From an uncultured Erythrobacter sp. (GTDB lineage: Bacteria > Pseudomonadota > Alphaproteobacteria > Sphingomonadales > Sphingomonadaceae): a DNA stretch of 64,000 nucleotides. Under the pieces are notes generated by a model. The model was not told the DNA's origin. It did no database searches and saw only the letters and a list, made by a program, of their open reading frames with translations. Each line of letters opens with the position of its first letter. The first letter of the stretch is position 1. The stretch covers positions 124,001 to 188,000 of the forward strand of contig CANMIS010000001.1 of NCBI GenBank assembly GCA_947498065.1, read 5' to 3'. A program made the position numbers and the translations under genes. Positions 8,787 through 18,013 of this stretch are shown here, piece after piece.

Positions 8787-10172
8787 ATGGGAACGAGGCA
8801 TATGGAAAAATCAAAAGTCGACTTTGTGCGAAAGGTTTCAATTCGCTCAGCCCAGTTTGCTGAGCAGGCTGAAAACTTTTTCGGCGGCAACACACTGCGC
8901 GCTGAAATTGCCGAGTTTTGGGGACGCCACAGCGACGTGATCAAAGAGTGGGCCTATGAATATTGGCTCACGCGTATCCATGATGGCCACTCAACAGCCA
9001 TTGAGATCACGCACGGCAACAAGCTCTCTTCGGAAGAAGCGGCCAAAGTCACTGCCGACATGTTCCTGATGATCTTCACAGCCAAAACTGAGACGCAGTG
9101 GATGAAAGCAGTGGCAGGCGTGGCGCTGGTCAGTTGGCTCGCAGACGACAAGAGGGCGATGGTCGGCAACATCACAGGATACACCGAAGGGTTGATGCGC
9201 CGGGTAACCGAGCACTCCAACAACGCTGAAGATGCGCTAGCTGTTAGCCTCTTCATCCATCGGATGGCGATGATGCAGTTTGAGGTTGTTTCGGCGTTCC
9301 GCGCAGAGCTGGAAGTGCGCCACCAAGAAGACCAGATCAGCAGCAAGGGTGATGACTTTGTATCGCAGCTCGCGAGCAAAATCGACAATTCGCTCAAAAT
9401 CTCAGAAGGCGTCACAGATGCTGCGAGCGATGCGAAGCGCAAGATTTCTGGGCTGCGCAATGACACAACCGAAGCCGCCGCAATTTCTGAGCAATCCGCA
9501 CATTCGATGCAGGATGCGGCGAAATCTGCCGGCGAGCTGCTCCACACATTGAACAGCGTGACCTCTGGCCTGACCGAAGGCAAAAACCTGTTGGTTGAGG
9601 CGGTTGAACAGGCGGAGCGCACTGCAAACGACAATGCGGAGGTTGCCAATGGCGTGGCCGCGATTGAGGAGGTCGTGAAGACGATCTCAGAGATTGCCGA
9701 CCAAACCAACATCCTGGCGCTCAACGCTAGCATTGAGGCGGCGCGAGCTGGCTCATCCGGCGCAGGCTTTGCCGTGGTGGCGCAAGAGGTGAAGAACCTC
9801 GCCAACCAAACGGCGAAAGCCACCGATAGCGTTTCGGCGCAGATCAATGCGATCCAGAGCTCTACAAAGCAAAGCAACCATTCGAGCGGCGCTATGGTCG
9901 ACACGACCACACGCCTGCGCGCCGCAAGCGACAGTCTGCTCGACTCCCTCAACCGGGAACTGGGCGCGTTCTCCAAGATCACCGATGCAGTGGACGAGAC
10001 CGCTCAAGGCGCGGTGAGCATTGGTGAGCTTGTCGCCAACATCAACCGCGACACCGATGCCGTCTCTGGCCTGGTTGGACAGCTCTCCAATTCCTCGAAG
10101 GAATCGGCTGGGAACCTCGCTGGCTTGGTCGAAGAGACCAGCCATTTCGTCCAGGCCATCGGCAAACGATAG
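8787..10172 (+). CDS. Soluble methyl-accepting chemotaxis protein
   Basis: A 461-residue cytoplasmic chemoreceptor without any membrane segment. The C-terminal half has the MCP signalling hairpin ([20 protein letters not shown], then [15 protein letters not shown]). The N-terminal 165 residues are helical and may be a protoglobin-like or other sensor domain, as in soluble globin-coupled receptors; I cannot identify a haem-ligand His with confidence. Two ATGs (8787, 8802) are possible; the first is used. No other che genes are nearby, so the partner CheA/CheW must be elsewhere. It is divergent from uvrA. Confidence 0.85.
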   Translation: MGTRHMEKSKVDFVRKVSIRSAQFAEQAENFFGGNTLRAEIAEFWGRHSDVIKEWAYEYWLTRIHDGHSTAIEITHGNKLSSEEAAKVTADMFLMIFTAKTETQWMKAVAGVALVSWLADDKRAMVGNITGYTEGLMRRVTEHSNNAEDALAVSLFIHRMAMMQFEVVSAFRAELEVRHQEDQISSKGDDFVSQLASKIDNSLKISEGVTDAASDAKRKISGLRNDTTEAAAISEQSAHSMQDAAKSAGELLHTLNSVTSGLTEGKNLLVEAVEQAERTANDNAEVANGVAAIEEVVKTISEIADQTNILALNASIEAARAGSSGAGFAVVAQEVKNLANQTAKATDSVSAQINAIQSSTKQSNHSSGAMVDTTTRLRAASDSLLDSLNRELGAFSKITDAVDETAQGAVSIGELVANINRDTDAVSGLVGQLSNSSKESAGNLAGLVEETSHFVQAIGKR

Positions 10173-10394
10173 AACCGGGTTTTCTGGGTCTATCGCGGGC
10201 CCAAAATGCGGGTCTTCCGAACCAGAAATTGCGCTCCAATCGCTGCAGTTTTGCGGTCATTTGCGGCTGATGCTGCGAAGTTGAGCAATTGTGCACATGG
10301 CCACCATTTTTCGCGGCCAGCGCGATATTTCTTTCTCGTGGCCCCTGTTTTCATTGAATAAATCTGACTGCCCTACAGGAAAACTTAAGTTCCG

Positions 10395-10600
10395 CTGCCC
10401 CGGATTATGCTTAGTGTGTAAGGCCTCTTTGCTAGTCTTCCCACAAGCCCTTCGGGTCGCACCTTAGGCGAGTTTGCCGGAACAAAAGTTTAGAGACGAG
10501 GCCGCTGCTCTGATGGGCGGCGGCCTTGTTCTTTTGGTGCGCGGCACCAAACCCGGGGGCTCATCTGCGCGCAGGCAGGTGGGCCCTTTTTCTTGCCCAA
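10395..10600 (+). ncRNA. Candidate structured RNA or multi-hairpin leader/terminator region
   Basis: The 484-base gap 10173-10656 has no gene. Within it are a GGCCGC...GCGGCGGCC hairpin (about 10498-10526) followed by a T-rich stretch, a perfect TTTGGTGC-GCG-GCACCAAA hairpin (10533-10551), and a GGGCTC...GGGCCC stem followed by CTTTTT (about 10557-10595). This could be a small RNA with its terminators or a leader of the downstream peptidase gene. No known RNA family is recognised. Confidence 0.3.
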
Positions 10601-10656
10601 TGCGAAATTTGCCCTCAATACATCACCACACAAACACGTAATTTACCGGAGTTCTT

Positions 10657-12879
10657 ATGAAGGCCCAATTCAAGGCCCAAACCGCCGCAATTGCCCTCGC
10701 AGCCATGCTCACCGCAGGCTGCGCGACCACCAACGGAGAGACTGGGGTGAACCAAACCAACCCGATCGCTGAAGCCCAGGCTGAGGCTGAGTATAGCCCT
10801 GAGATCCCGGCCGGGACCGGCTATTTCGCCTCCGACAGCACGCTGCCCTTTCTGACACCTGATTTCAGCAAGATCAGCGAAGACGATTACATCCCCGCTT
10901 TTGAGCAGGGCATGGCGATCCAGCAGGCCGAAGTTCAGGCGATCATCAACAACCCAGCGACGCCTTCGTTCAGCAACACCATTGTTGAGCTGGAAAAATC
11001 AGGCCGCATGCTGGGCCGCGTGGCGCGCGTATTCTTCGCGCTGATTGGGCAAAACACCACTGATCGGCTGGACGCGATCAACCAGGAAATCAGCCCGAAA
11101 CTGACCGCTCACGGCGATGCGATCACCCTCAACCCAGAGCTGTTTGCCCGCGTGAAGGCGGTTTACGACAATCGCGCCGCGATGACGATGACCGTCGAAG
11201 ACGCGAAACTGCTGGAAGAGACCTATGCCGGCATGGTCCAAGCAGGCGCGTTGCTGACCGAGGCAGAGCGCGAGCAGGTCAAAGCGATCAACTCAGAGCT
11301 CTCCACGCTCACCACCGATTTCAGCCAGAAGGTCCGCGATGCGACCAATGATGGCGCGGTGATCGTCGACACCCGCGCGGAGCTGGCCGGCCTGTCCGAT
11401 GCGGAAATCGAGGGCGCAGCAGCGCTCGCGAAGGAAAAGGGCATCGACGGCAAGTTCGCCATCGCCTTGCAGAACACCACGCAGCAACCATCCCTGCCCG
11501 CCCTTGAAAACCGCGAGGTGCGCGAGCGCCTGTTCAAAGCCAGCGCGTACCGTTCCGACCAAGGCGGCGAGAATGACACGCGCATGATCCTCGCCAAGAT
11601 CGCCGAATTGCGCGCGCAAAAGGCCGCTCTGTTCGGTCAGCCTGATTGGGCGAGCTACACCATGTATGACCGCATGGCGAAGCAGCCGAAGACCGCGCTT
11701 GATTTCATGGAGCAAATGGTCCCAGCCCTCGCCGCGACGCAGCGCCGCGAAGCCGCCGTCCTCAATGAGCGGATCGCCGCCGACGGCCTCAATTTCGAGG
11801 TTGAACCATGGGATTGGTACCGCTTCGCCAACAAAGTGAAGGCGGAACAATACGCCTTTGATGAAGACGCGGTGAAGCCTTACTTCCAGCTCGACAAGGT
11901 GCTGGAAGACGGTGTGTTCTACATGTCTAAAAAGCTCTACGGCCTGACCTTTGAGCGCCGCACCGATCTGCCCGTCTATCACCCGGATGTGTGGGTCTAC
12001 ACCGTGTTCGATGCCGATGGCAGCGAGCTTGGCCTGTTCTATTTCGACCCGTTCCAGCGCCCATCAAAGCGCGGCGGCGCATGGATGAGCAACTTTGTCG
12101 ACCAGAGCGATCTGTGGGACACCAAGCCGGTGATCTACAACGTGCTGAACATCCCGAAAGCGGCCGATGGCGAGGTCCAACTGGTCAGCTTTGACTGGGT
12201 GGAGACGACCTTCCACGAGTTTGGTCACGCATTGCACGGCTTCTTCGCGGATCAGCGTTATGAGAGCCTGTCCGGGACAGCGACCGCGCGCGATTTTGTC
12301 GAATACCCCAGCCAGGTTCACGAGATGTGGGCGACCTACCCAGAGGTCCTGCAAAACTACGCCAAGCACTATGAGACGGGCGAAACCATCCCGATGGAGC
12401 TGGTGGAGAAGATCCAGGCCGCCTCGAAGTTCAACCAGGGCTATGACTTTGGCGAAGTGGTGGCCGCCGCGCTGCTCGATATGAAGTGGCACGCGCTCTC
12501 ACCCGCTGAAGCCGCCGCAATCGATACGGCTGAAAAGGTCGATGCGTTTGAGCGCCAGTCGCTGGGCGAGCTGGGCCTTGAGATTGATCTGGTTCCGCCG
12601 CGCTACCGGTCAAACTATTTTAACCACATCTTCAGCTCACCTGCGGGCTATTCTGCGGGCTATTACAGCTATTTGTGGACCGAAATGCTCGACAAGGATT
12701 CGCGCCAATGGTTCATCGACAATGGCGGCCTGACCCGTGAAAACGGCGATCACTACCGCAAAACCGTGCTCAGCCGCGGCGGCACGATGGACTATTTCGA
12801 AATGTACCGCACATTCGCAGGTCGGGAACCTGATGTGAAATACATGATCGAAAGCCGAGGTCTGGCCGGCGGCGAGTAA
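10657..12879 (+). CDS. dcp: M3-family peptidyl-dipeptidase (Dcp-like) lipoprotein
   Basis: A 740-residue zinc metallopeptidase of the M3 (thimet/Dcp) family. The zinc site is HEFGH at about 520-524 with the third ligand Glu549 in DFVEYPSQ. The C-terminal region has the substrate-binding Tyr/Gly loop (PAGYSAGYYSYLW). The N-terminus is a signal peptide with a lipobox (LTAGC), so the enzyme is probably anchored in the envelope and trims short peptides there. It is a single-gene unit with a strong terminator behind it. The exact substrate is not known. Confidence 0.93.
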   Translation: MKAQFKAQTAAIALAAMLTAGCATTNGETGVNQTNPIAEAQAEAEYSPEIPAGTGYFASDSTLPFLTPDFSKISEDDYIPAFEQGMAIQQAEVQAIINNPATPSFSNTIVELEKSGRMLGRVARVFFALIGQNTTDRLDAINQEISPKLTAHGDAITLNPELFARVKAVYDNRAAMTMTVEDAKLLEETYAGMVQAGALLTEAEREQVKAINSELSTLTTDFSQKVRDATNDGAVIVDTRAELAGLSDAEIEGAAALAKEKGIDGKFAIALQNTTQQPSLPALENREVRERLFKASAYRSDQGGENDTRMILAKIAELRAQKAALFGQPDWASYTMYDRMAKQPKTALDFMEQMVPALAATQRREAAVLNERIAADGLNFEVEPWDWYRFANKVKAEQYAFDEDAVKPYFQLDKVLEDGVFYMSKKLYGLTFERRTDLPVYHPDVWVYTVFDADGSELGLFYFDPFQRPSKRGGAWMSNFVDQSDLWDTKPVIYNVLNIPKAADGEVQLVSFDWVETTFHEFGHALHGFFADQRYESLSGTATARDFVEYPSQVHEMWATYPEVLQNYAKHYETGETIPMELVEKIQAASKFNQGYDFGEVVAAALLDMKWHALSPAEAAAIDTAEKVDAFERQSLGELGLEIDLVPPRYRSNYFNHIFSSPAGYSAGYYSYLWTEMLDKDSRQWFIDNGGLTRENGDHYRKTVLSRGGTMDYFEMYRTFAGREPDVKYMIESRGLAGGE

Positions 12880-12907
12880 GCCATCAGGCTAGACTTGAGA
12901 AACACCA

Positions 12908-12947
12908 AACCCCCGGTAGGCCGACCGCCCGCCGGGGGTTTTGTTTT
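12908..12947 (+). terminator. Intrinsic terminator of dcp
   Basis: The arms AACCCCCGG (12908-12916) and CCGGGGGTT (12932-12940) are followed by TTGTTTT. It lies 28 bases behind the dcp stop codon. Confidence 0.9.
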
Positions 12948-13278
12948 CCGCAGGCGGACGGCGCACCCTCGCTGCTGGTTCCAGCTAACTTGACTCTAGT
13001 GTCAGGTTAAGGGTTCCAATCGCTACAGCGGAATGCCCGCTATTGGGGGTGGGAACGGACGGTCTGCACTTGGGGACTGATGTTCGAAAGCCGCCTAACG
13101 CTTGCGCCTCTGAGCTTAATACCTCATTGCGTCAGGAGCCCATTAGGGCACACGGAGACTTTTTGAACACGATTGCATCGAACGCCTGAGCCCTTGCGGC
13201 TCGGCTTATGACTGACTGAATGGCGGGCCTCGCTTTGCCAAACAGATCATTGCGTCAAAATTATCCGAAAGTTTCGAT
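12948..13278. other. Intergenic region without recognisable gene
   Basis: No coding frame is supported. The palindrome TGACTCTAGTGTCA (12991-13004) resembles operators of MerR-type regulators in having an inverted repeat in a promoter-like spacer, but no matching promoter is obvious. Confidence 0.4.
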
Positions 13279-13743
13279 ATGAAAAACCAATACATACGCC
13301 CGCTGGTGCGGAGCGACTTAGAGCGCGTAGCCTACTTAGTCGATGAGAACGAGATGTTCCCTTCCGACATGCTCGACGACATGACCGCTGGACACTTCGG
13401 TGGAGACCAAAGCCAGCGTTGGCTCGTGTTCGACGATGGGCAGGTCGACGCTGTTTGCTACTACACACCTGAGGGTTTGGCTGAAGGCGTCTGGAACTTG
13501 CTCATGATCGCCGTCGATCCAAATCGACATGGCAATGGGTTAGGAAGCCAGCTGATGCGTTTTGTCGAAAGTCAGCTCGCTGACGAAGGAAGCCGCCTTC
13601 TCTTAGTCGACACGTCTGGCAAGGAGGAGTTCAAGCGAACTCGCACGTTCTATGACATGCTCGATTACGAGCGTGAGGCGCGCATTCGCGATTACTGGTC
13701 TGAAGGCGACGACAAAGTTACCTTCCGGAAGGTATTACGATAA
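13279..13743 (+). CDS. GNAT-family N-acetyltransferase
   Basis: A 154-residue acetyltransferase. The acetyl-CoA binding motif A is HGNGLGSQLM (about 92-101), preceded by the beta strand WNLLMIAVDP, and the C-terminal FYDMLDYEREARIRDYW is typical of GNAT proteins acting on small molecules or protein N-termini. The substrate is not predictable. Single gene, followed by a hairpin at 13749-13774. Confidence 0.85.
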   Translation: MKNQYIRPLVRSDLERVAYLVDENEMFPSDMLDDMTAGHFGGDQSQRWLVFDDGQVDAVCYYTPEGLAEGVWNLLMIAVDPNRHGNGLGSQLMRFVESQLADEGSRLLLVDTSGKEEFKRTRTFYDMLDYEREARIRDYWSEGDDKVTFRKVLR

Positions 13744-13748
13744 CGAGC

Positions 13749-13774
13749 AAGGGGCGGCCACAGGGTCGCCCCTT
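13749..13774 (+). terminator. Hairpin behind the GNAT gene
   Basis: The arms AAGGGGCG and CGCCCCTT are separated by 10 bases. There is no long T run, so termination strength is uncertain. Confidence 0.55.
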
Positions 13775-13957
13775 CCATTGCGATTTCCGCTTTTCGGAAG
13801 GCGTCAATGATCCCAGGATGAGCGCAATTGGTTCGAGAGCCGAATGTCGGCTATTGGGAACCAGTGGTGAAAAACCGGTCTCGCAGGAAAGAGGGTCAGT
13901 CACGGTTGGGAACACGATTCAAGTCGGCTGAAATCAGTATCTCGCCCTAATCTCAGC

Positions 13958-14806
13958 TCAGGCGGGTTGCGCCGCCGCATAGACCTCTGGCTCGATGTCG
14001 ATGGCGCAAGGCCCATTTTCCTCACCGCAGGTCAGCAGCTCAACGAATTTCTCCGCATTGATCGCCACGTCGTCTGGGCCGATCTGGTCAAACGGGTCTT
14101 CCAAATGGCTTTGGATGTTGTCGAGACCCGTCAGGATCACCGCGAACAGCACCGGCATCACATAGGTCAGGATCGGGGCCTCATATTCGATCGCCTGATG
14201 CGCGAAATAGGGGCCGTAAATGATTGGTAGAATGATAATGAAGAAATCGCTGAACGCGCTTAGCGTACGCGGTGTGCGATATTGATAGATGTGCTTCACG
14301 CTTTCAAATGCGACGATCATCTTGGAAAGGTACTGATTGCAGCGGCTGCATTCGCCCGAGGCCAGCCCCTCTGCCCGCATCCGCTTTACGAATTGCGACA
14401 GTTCAGAAAACGCGGCGTAGATCGCCTGTTCGCGCGCCGGCATTTCTGAACGCTCGCCCTTAAACATGTCGCGGCACCCGGTCAGCAAACGCGCCAGCGC
14501 GCCCTCGAGATGCTTGATCCGGTCCTCGTTTTCCTCTGGCAGCCAGTCACGCGCGGCAAAATAGATCGCGCGGCCATGGGCCTTGATCGTGCCATAGTCA
14601 TCTAGCGCCGCCTCGCGCCGCTTGTATGCATGGCCGATGGAAAACACGATTGGGAAGATCACCGCGGTCGAGATGATCGTCAGCGGGTAATCGGCAACCA
14701 AGTTCAATTTGAGTGAGAACCATGTGGCGAAGATCGCAAGGATCGCGACGCCCAAGGTCTTCCAATTAACAATCAAACCAATTCTTGAAATGCGCTCAAG
14801 CAGCAC
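13958..14806 (-). CDS. Bestrophin-like membrane protein
   Basis: A 282-residue protein with two N-terminal and two central membrane helices. The C-terminal segment LDNIQSHLEDPFDQIGPDDV resembles the bestrophin motif that follows the last helix (E-NPF-x-D-ND). Bestrophin relatives in bacteria form ion channels; selectivity is unknown here. The start is a GTG at 14806. It has no operon partners. Confidence 0.6.
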   Translation of the reverse strand: MLLERISRIGLIVNWKTLGVAILAIFATWFSLKLNLVADYPLTIISTAVIFPIVFSIGHAYKRREAALDDYGTIKAHGRAIYFAARDWLPEENEDRIKHLEGALARLLTGCRDMFKGERSEMPAREQAIYAAFSELSQFVKRMRAEGLASGECSRCNQYLSKMIVAFESVKHIYQYRTPRTLSAFSDFFIIILPIIYGPYFAHQAIEYEAPILTYVMPVLFAVILTGLDNIQSHLEDPFDQIGPDDVAINAEKFVELLTCGEENGPCAIDIEPEVYAAAQPA

Positions 14807-14993
14807 GAGCAGCCCCCTATTGTCAGTCAGTCGCAGATGTTAGAGGCAAGAGCTTGAAACAGGGTTAAGCGCAGGTTGAGACGCACCTAATTGGCCGTCT
14901 TTGCGGCCTGATAGGTTTTGCACCACTCGTTGCAGGAAGCCGACCTTCTGTTCACGATCCAAATGTGGTCATGGCTTGGCTTGCACTCAAAGG

Positions 14994-15212
14994 TCAGTCT
15001 TCTTTGTGCAGCACGATCCAGGTGCCAGTCAAAATTGCAGCCACAAGGAACTCATAGGGGCAGATATTGCCCACTTTGTAGAACGGCAAAAACCGATCTA
15101 AGCCGTGTCTGTCGATTACAAACTCCGCAAACGCAACCCATGCGAGAAAGAGCGAGAGCAGAGCGGTAAACTTGACGAGAACCGGGAGTTGCGCGAATTT
15201 TATCGTGTCCAT
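14994..15212 (-). CDS. Small two-helix membrane protein
   Basis: A 72-residue protein with two hydrophobic helices (FTALLSLFLAWVAFAEFVI and LVAAILTGTWIVL). ATG 15212 is preceded by AAAGGAT and is preferred over a longer frame starting at 15251. It is divergent from the MerR-type regulator with only 53 bases between the starts, so it may be that regulator's target. Function unknown. Confidence 0.6.
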   Translation of the reverse strand: MDTIKFAQLPVLVKFTALLSLFLAWVAFAEFVIDRHGLDRFLPFYKVGNICPYEFLVAAILTGTWIVLHKED

Positions 15213-15248
15213 CAAAGTATCCTTTCGCTTGATGAACACAGCAACTGC

Positions 15249-15259
15249 CACTTAAAGTG
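15249..15259. promoter_or_regulatory. Palindrome between small membrane protein and MerR regulator
   Basis: CACTTAAAGTG is a perfect inverted repeat in the 53-base divergent spacer. It overlaps the upstream side of the MerR-type gene and is a natural candidate for its own operator. Confidence 0.4.
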
Positions 15260-15265
15260 CGCTTT

Positions 15266-15631
15266 ATGTCAAGTGGAATATCGATTGGCGAGTTGGCCGC
15301 ACTGGTAAGGGTAAATCCTTCGACCATCAGGTATTATGAGGCTGAGCGCATTTTACCGACACCAGCTCGGCGCTCAGGTCGCCGAGTTTATGGCGCCGAT
15401 GACGTGATGAGGCTCAGAATGGTAGTTGCAGCTCGCAATCTCGGTTTTTCTATAGCCGAGATTAAAGCCATGGCGGAACTCGATGCCGGCGCCCAGCGAA
15501 ACGAAGCGGTTAAACGAGTGAGCAGAATTCGCTCTTCGGTTGCAGAACTTTCTCAATTGGCAGACCGTGTCGAGGAATTGTCGGAATGTGAGTGTGCCGA
15601 CAAAGAAGAATGCTATCTGACTTCGGCTTGA
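15266..15631 (+). CDS. MerR-family transcriptional regulator
   Basis: A 121-residue regulator with the MerR DNA-binding domain: ISIGELAALVRVNPSTIRYYE, then the wing RRVYGADDV and LGFSIAEIKAM. A dimerisation helix follows. The C-terminus carries CECADKEEC, a cysteine cluster that could sense a metal or redox state, as in several MerR subfamilies. ATG 15266 is chosen; GTG 15257 is an alternative. It is divergent from a small membrane protein gene. Confidence 0.85.
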   Translation: MSSGISIGELAALVRVNPSTIRYYEAERILPTPARRSGRRVYGADDVMRLRMVVAARNLGFSIAEIKAMAELDAGAQRNEAVKRVSRIRSSVAELSQLADRVEELSECECADKEECYLTSA

Positions 15632-15736
15632 ACCTATTGTCGAATGACCGCTCCCCCATTGACGGTCATTTCGCAGCTGCGATGAATCGCACTAAACCGA
15701 AGACGAAGTTCAAGTTGGCTGGATCCAACGGCGTTT

Positions 15737-16174
15737 TCAGCTGCGAGCCGGAAACTCATAGGGCTTGCGCACGGTGCCGCTAAGGCCTGTGCTAAGGATC
15801 GGAATGTCCAGTTTTTTGCCATCCCGGTCGGTCTTTTGCAGAATGCCGATGACATAGCCCTCTGCCCCGTCCGCGATATTGACCGAATGGCACGAGGTGA
15901 CATGGGCTGGGATAGCGAGCTTTTGTCCCTTCATTTTACCTTCCGTCACTTCGACGACGTAGAAATTGGGCCATAACCGATCTTGCCGCCCTGTGCGCTC
16001 GCCAGAATAGCGGATTTTGAAGACATCGCCTTTGGCCCCGTCGCTTTGGTCGGGTTTCTCCTCCATCACGGGATAGATCACGGATTCAAACTGCGGGCCT
16101 TGGCACGCATAGACCGGGGTGGCTGCAGCGGCTAAAATCGCCGCGACGCAACAAGCAATTGGAAAACTCTTCAT
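15737..16174 (-). CDS. Secreted protein of unknown function
   Basis: A 145-residue protein with a signal peptide (MKSFPIACCVAAILAAAATP, cleaved about VYA|C). The mature protein has two Cys (CQGPQF and TSCHSV) that may form a disulfide. ATG 16174 is preceded by GGGGAG at good spacing. It lies 85 bases downstream of the importer ATPase on the same strand, so it may be co-transcribed. No family is recognised. Confidence 0.65.
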   Translation of the reverse strand: MKSFPIACCVAAILAAAATPVYACQGPQFESVIYPVMEEKPDQSDGAKGDVFKIRYSGERTGRQDRLWPNFYVVEVTEGKMKGQKLAIPAHVTSCHSVNIADGAEGYVIGILQKTDRDGKKLDIPILSTGLSGTVRKPYEFPARS

Positions 16175-16259
16175 ACCCACTCCCCAGCATAATGCTCTGA
16201 TAATCAGTCTGCTAAAGACGCTTTGCTGACAAGGGCTTGAACCGGATTGCAGCTGAGGT

Positions 16260-17012
16260 TCAGACGGTGATCAGCGCTTTTGCGCCCGGCTCGCCGATCC
16301 ACTTGGTTTGAACGCCCCAGCTTTTGGCAATGGTCTCGCTGGTGAGCGCATCTTCCGGCGCGCCATCTGCGACGAGCCGCCCATGATCGAGCACCAACAC
16401 GCGGCCCGCATGGTTCATCGCTTGGGCCAGATCATGCACGACCAGCACCACGCCTTTGCCCGCCGCCGCAGCGCCCTTGAAATGCTGGATCAGCGCGGTC
16501 TGATGCGCCAGATCGAGCGCGGCCAAGGGCTCATCGGCCAGGATCCATTGCGGCTCTCCGGCAAGCACTCTGGCGAGCAAGACCCGCGCCTGTTCACCGC
16601 CGGACAATTTGCTGGCGGGGCGGCGGCGCAGATCGCCTAGAGCGAGAGCTTCGATGGCTCGCTCGATGGCGTCCTCTCCGCGCTGACTGCCCCCGTCCCC
16701 GCGTGGCATCCGGCCCAGTGCGACAATGCTCTCCACCGCAACATCCCAAGCGATTTCAGCGGATTGCGGGAGATAGCCGATAGCCTTTGCGCGGTCTTTC
16801 GGATGCAGCGCGGCTATATCGTGTTTGTCGAGCGAGACCCCGCCAGCCACCGCAGGTAGCAATCCGGCGAGCGTCAGTATCAGGCTCGACTTACCCGCCC
16901 CATTGGGTCCGCAAATCGCGGTAATCTGGCCCGGCAGCAAGGTCGCGGCAATATCATCGAGCACGAGCGCACCAGCGCGAGTGACGGAGAGATCATGCGC
17001 CTGCAAGATCAT
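16260..17012 (-). CDS. ABC importer ATPase (iron-siderophore/haem/cobalamin type)
   Basis: A 250-residue ATP-binding subunit with Walker A GPNGAGKSS, the Q-loop at YLPQSAEIAWD, signature LSGGEQARVLLARVLA, Walker B WILADEP and switch His in VVHDLAQAM. It closely resembles FecE/HmuV/BtuD proteins. ATG 17012 overlaps the permease stop by 4 bases (ATGA), which indicates translational coupling; the 11-residue longer frame is rejected. Confidence 0.9.
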   Translation of the reverse strand: MILQAHDLSVTRAGALVLDDIAATLLPGQITAICGPNGAGKSSLILTLAGLLPAVAGGVSLDKHDIAALHPKDRAKAIGYLPQSAEIAWDVAVESIVALGRMPRGDGGSQRGEDAIERAIEALALGDLRRRPASKLSGGEQARVLLARVLAGEPQWILADEPLAALDLAHQTALIQHFKGAAAAGKGVVLVVHDLAQAMNHAGRVLVLDHGRLVADGAPEDALTSETIAKSWGVQTKWIGEPGAKALITV

Positions 17013-18013
17013 AGCATCCCCCGGCGCATCTTCAGCAGCAGCCACAGGAAGAACGGCGCGCCGATCAGCGAAAGCGCGATGCCCAGGCGCAGCTCTGTGA
17101 TCAGCGGCAGAACGCGCACCGCGCTATCCGCCACCAACACCAACAGAGCCCCGGCGAGCGCGCTCGGCAAAATCACGCTGGAGGGCATGCGGTCCGTCAT
17201 CGGGCGCACCAGATGCGGCACGATCAGCCCGACAAATCCAATGATCCCGGCGACGGCGACTCCTGCCCCGACGGTGAGCGCCACGCCCACCACCAGCAGG
17301 CGCAAAAGCATGTGGGGATCGACGCCCATGCTCCACGCCGCATCCTCACCCAAAGTCAGCGCATCGAGCGAGCGTGCGGCGGCGGACAGCACGATCAGGC
17401 CAACCGCAATCAGCGGGGCTGCAATCATCACCTCACGCCACGACCGATCGGTGAGCGCTCCGTTCAGCCACAGCACAATCTCCGACAGGGCAAAGGGATT
17501 GGGAGCAAGCGTGATGGCGAGCGCCGTCACAGCGCCAGCGAGGCTTGCGATCATTAAGCCTGCGAGGGTGAACAGCGCGAGCCCCCCACCGCGGCCCGAT
17601 GGCGTCCTGCCGGCGATCAACGCGAGCAGAGCCATGCCCGCGCCCGCTCCGATCAGCGCAAAGACGGGAAGTGTCCATGACGCCAATGCGCCGGGCAGCA
17701 CCGCCCCAAACCAAAAGCTCGCAACCGCACCAAGCGCGGCCATCGGCGCAATGCCAAACAGGCCGGGATCGGCCAGCGGATTGCGCAAATAGCCCTGCAT
17801 CGCCGCACCCGCAGCGCCCAGACCAGCGCCAATCGCAATCGCGAGCAGCCCGCGCGGCAGGCGCAGCTCCATCAGGATCAGCGCCGCATTGCTGCCCGTC
17901 TCCGTAACCGCAAATGGGTCAATCCAGACCCGCCCCGCCAGTAGGGATAGCGGCAAGGCCAGCACCAATAGCCCGCCAAAGATCAAGGATGCCCGGTGCG
18001 CTGCGATGTTCAC
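17009..18013 (-). CDS. FecCD/BtuC-type ABC permease
   Basis: A 334-residue permease with about nine or ten membrane helices and the FecCD family signature GAAMQGYLRNPLADPGLFGI near residue 70. The inner-loop region GIIGFVGLIVPHLVR contacts the ATPase in this family. It overlaps the binding-protein gene upstream and the ATPase gene downstream by 4 bases each. Confidence 0.92.
   Translation of the reverse strand: MNIAAHRASLIFGGLLVLALPLSLLAGRVWIDPFAVTETGSNAALILMELRLPRGLLAIAIGAGLGAAGAAMQGYLRNPLADPGLFGIAPMAALGAVASFWFGAVLPGALASWTLPVFALIGAGAGMALLALIAGRTPSGRGGGLALFTLAGLMIASLAGAVTALAITLAPNPFALSEIVLWLNGALTDRSWREVMIAAPLIAVGLIVLSAAARSLDALTLGEDAAWSMGVDPHMLLRLLVVGVALTVGAGVAVAGIIGFVGLIVPHLVRPMTDRMPSSVILPSALAGALLVLVADSAVRVLPLITELRLGIALSLIGAPFFLWLLLKMRRGML

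Noticed and set aside
12991..13004. MerR-type operator TGACTCTAGTGTCA
   Set aside because: No promoter with 19-20 bp spacing and no target gene could be identified around it.
14888..15056. Short minus-strand frame with several Cys/His (ending in CNEWCKTYQAAKTAN)
   Set aside because: It has no ATG, GTG or TTG start in frame and largely overlaps the better-supported small membrane protein, although the Cys/His pattern is suggestive of a zinc-binding remnant.
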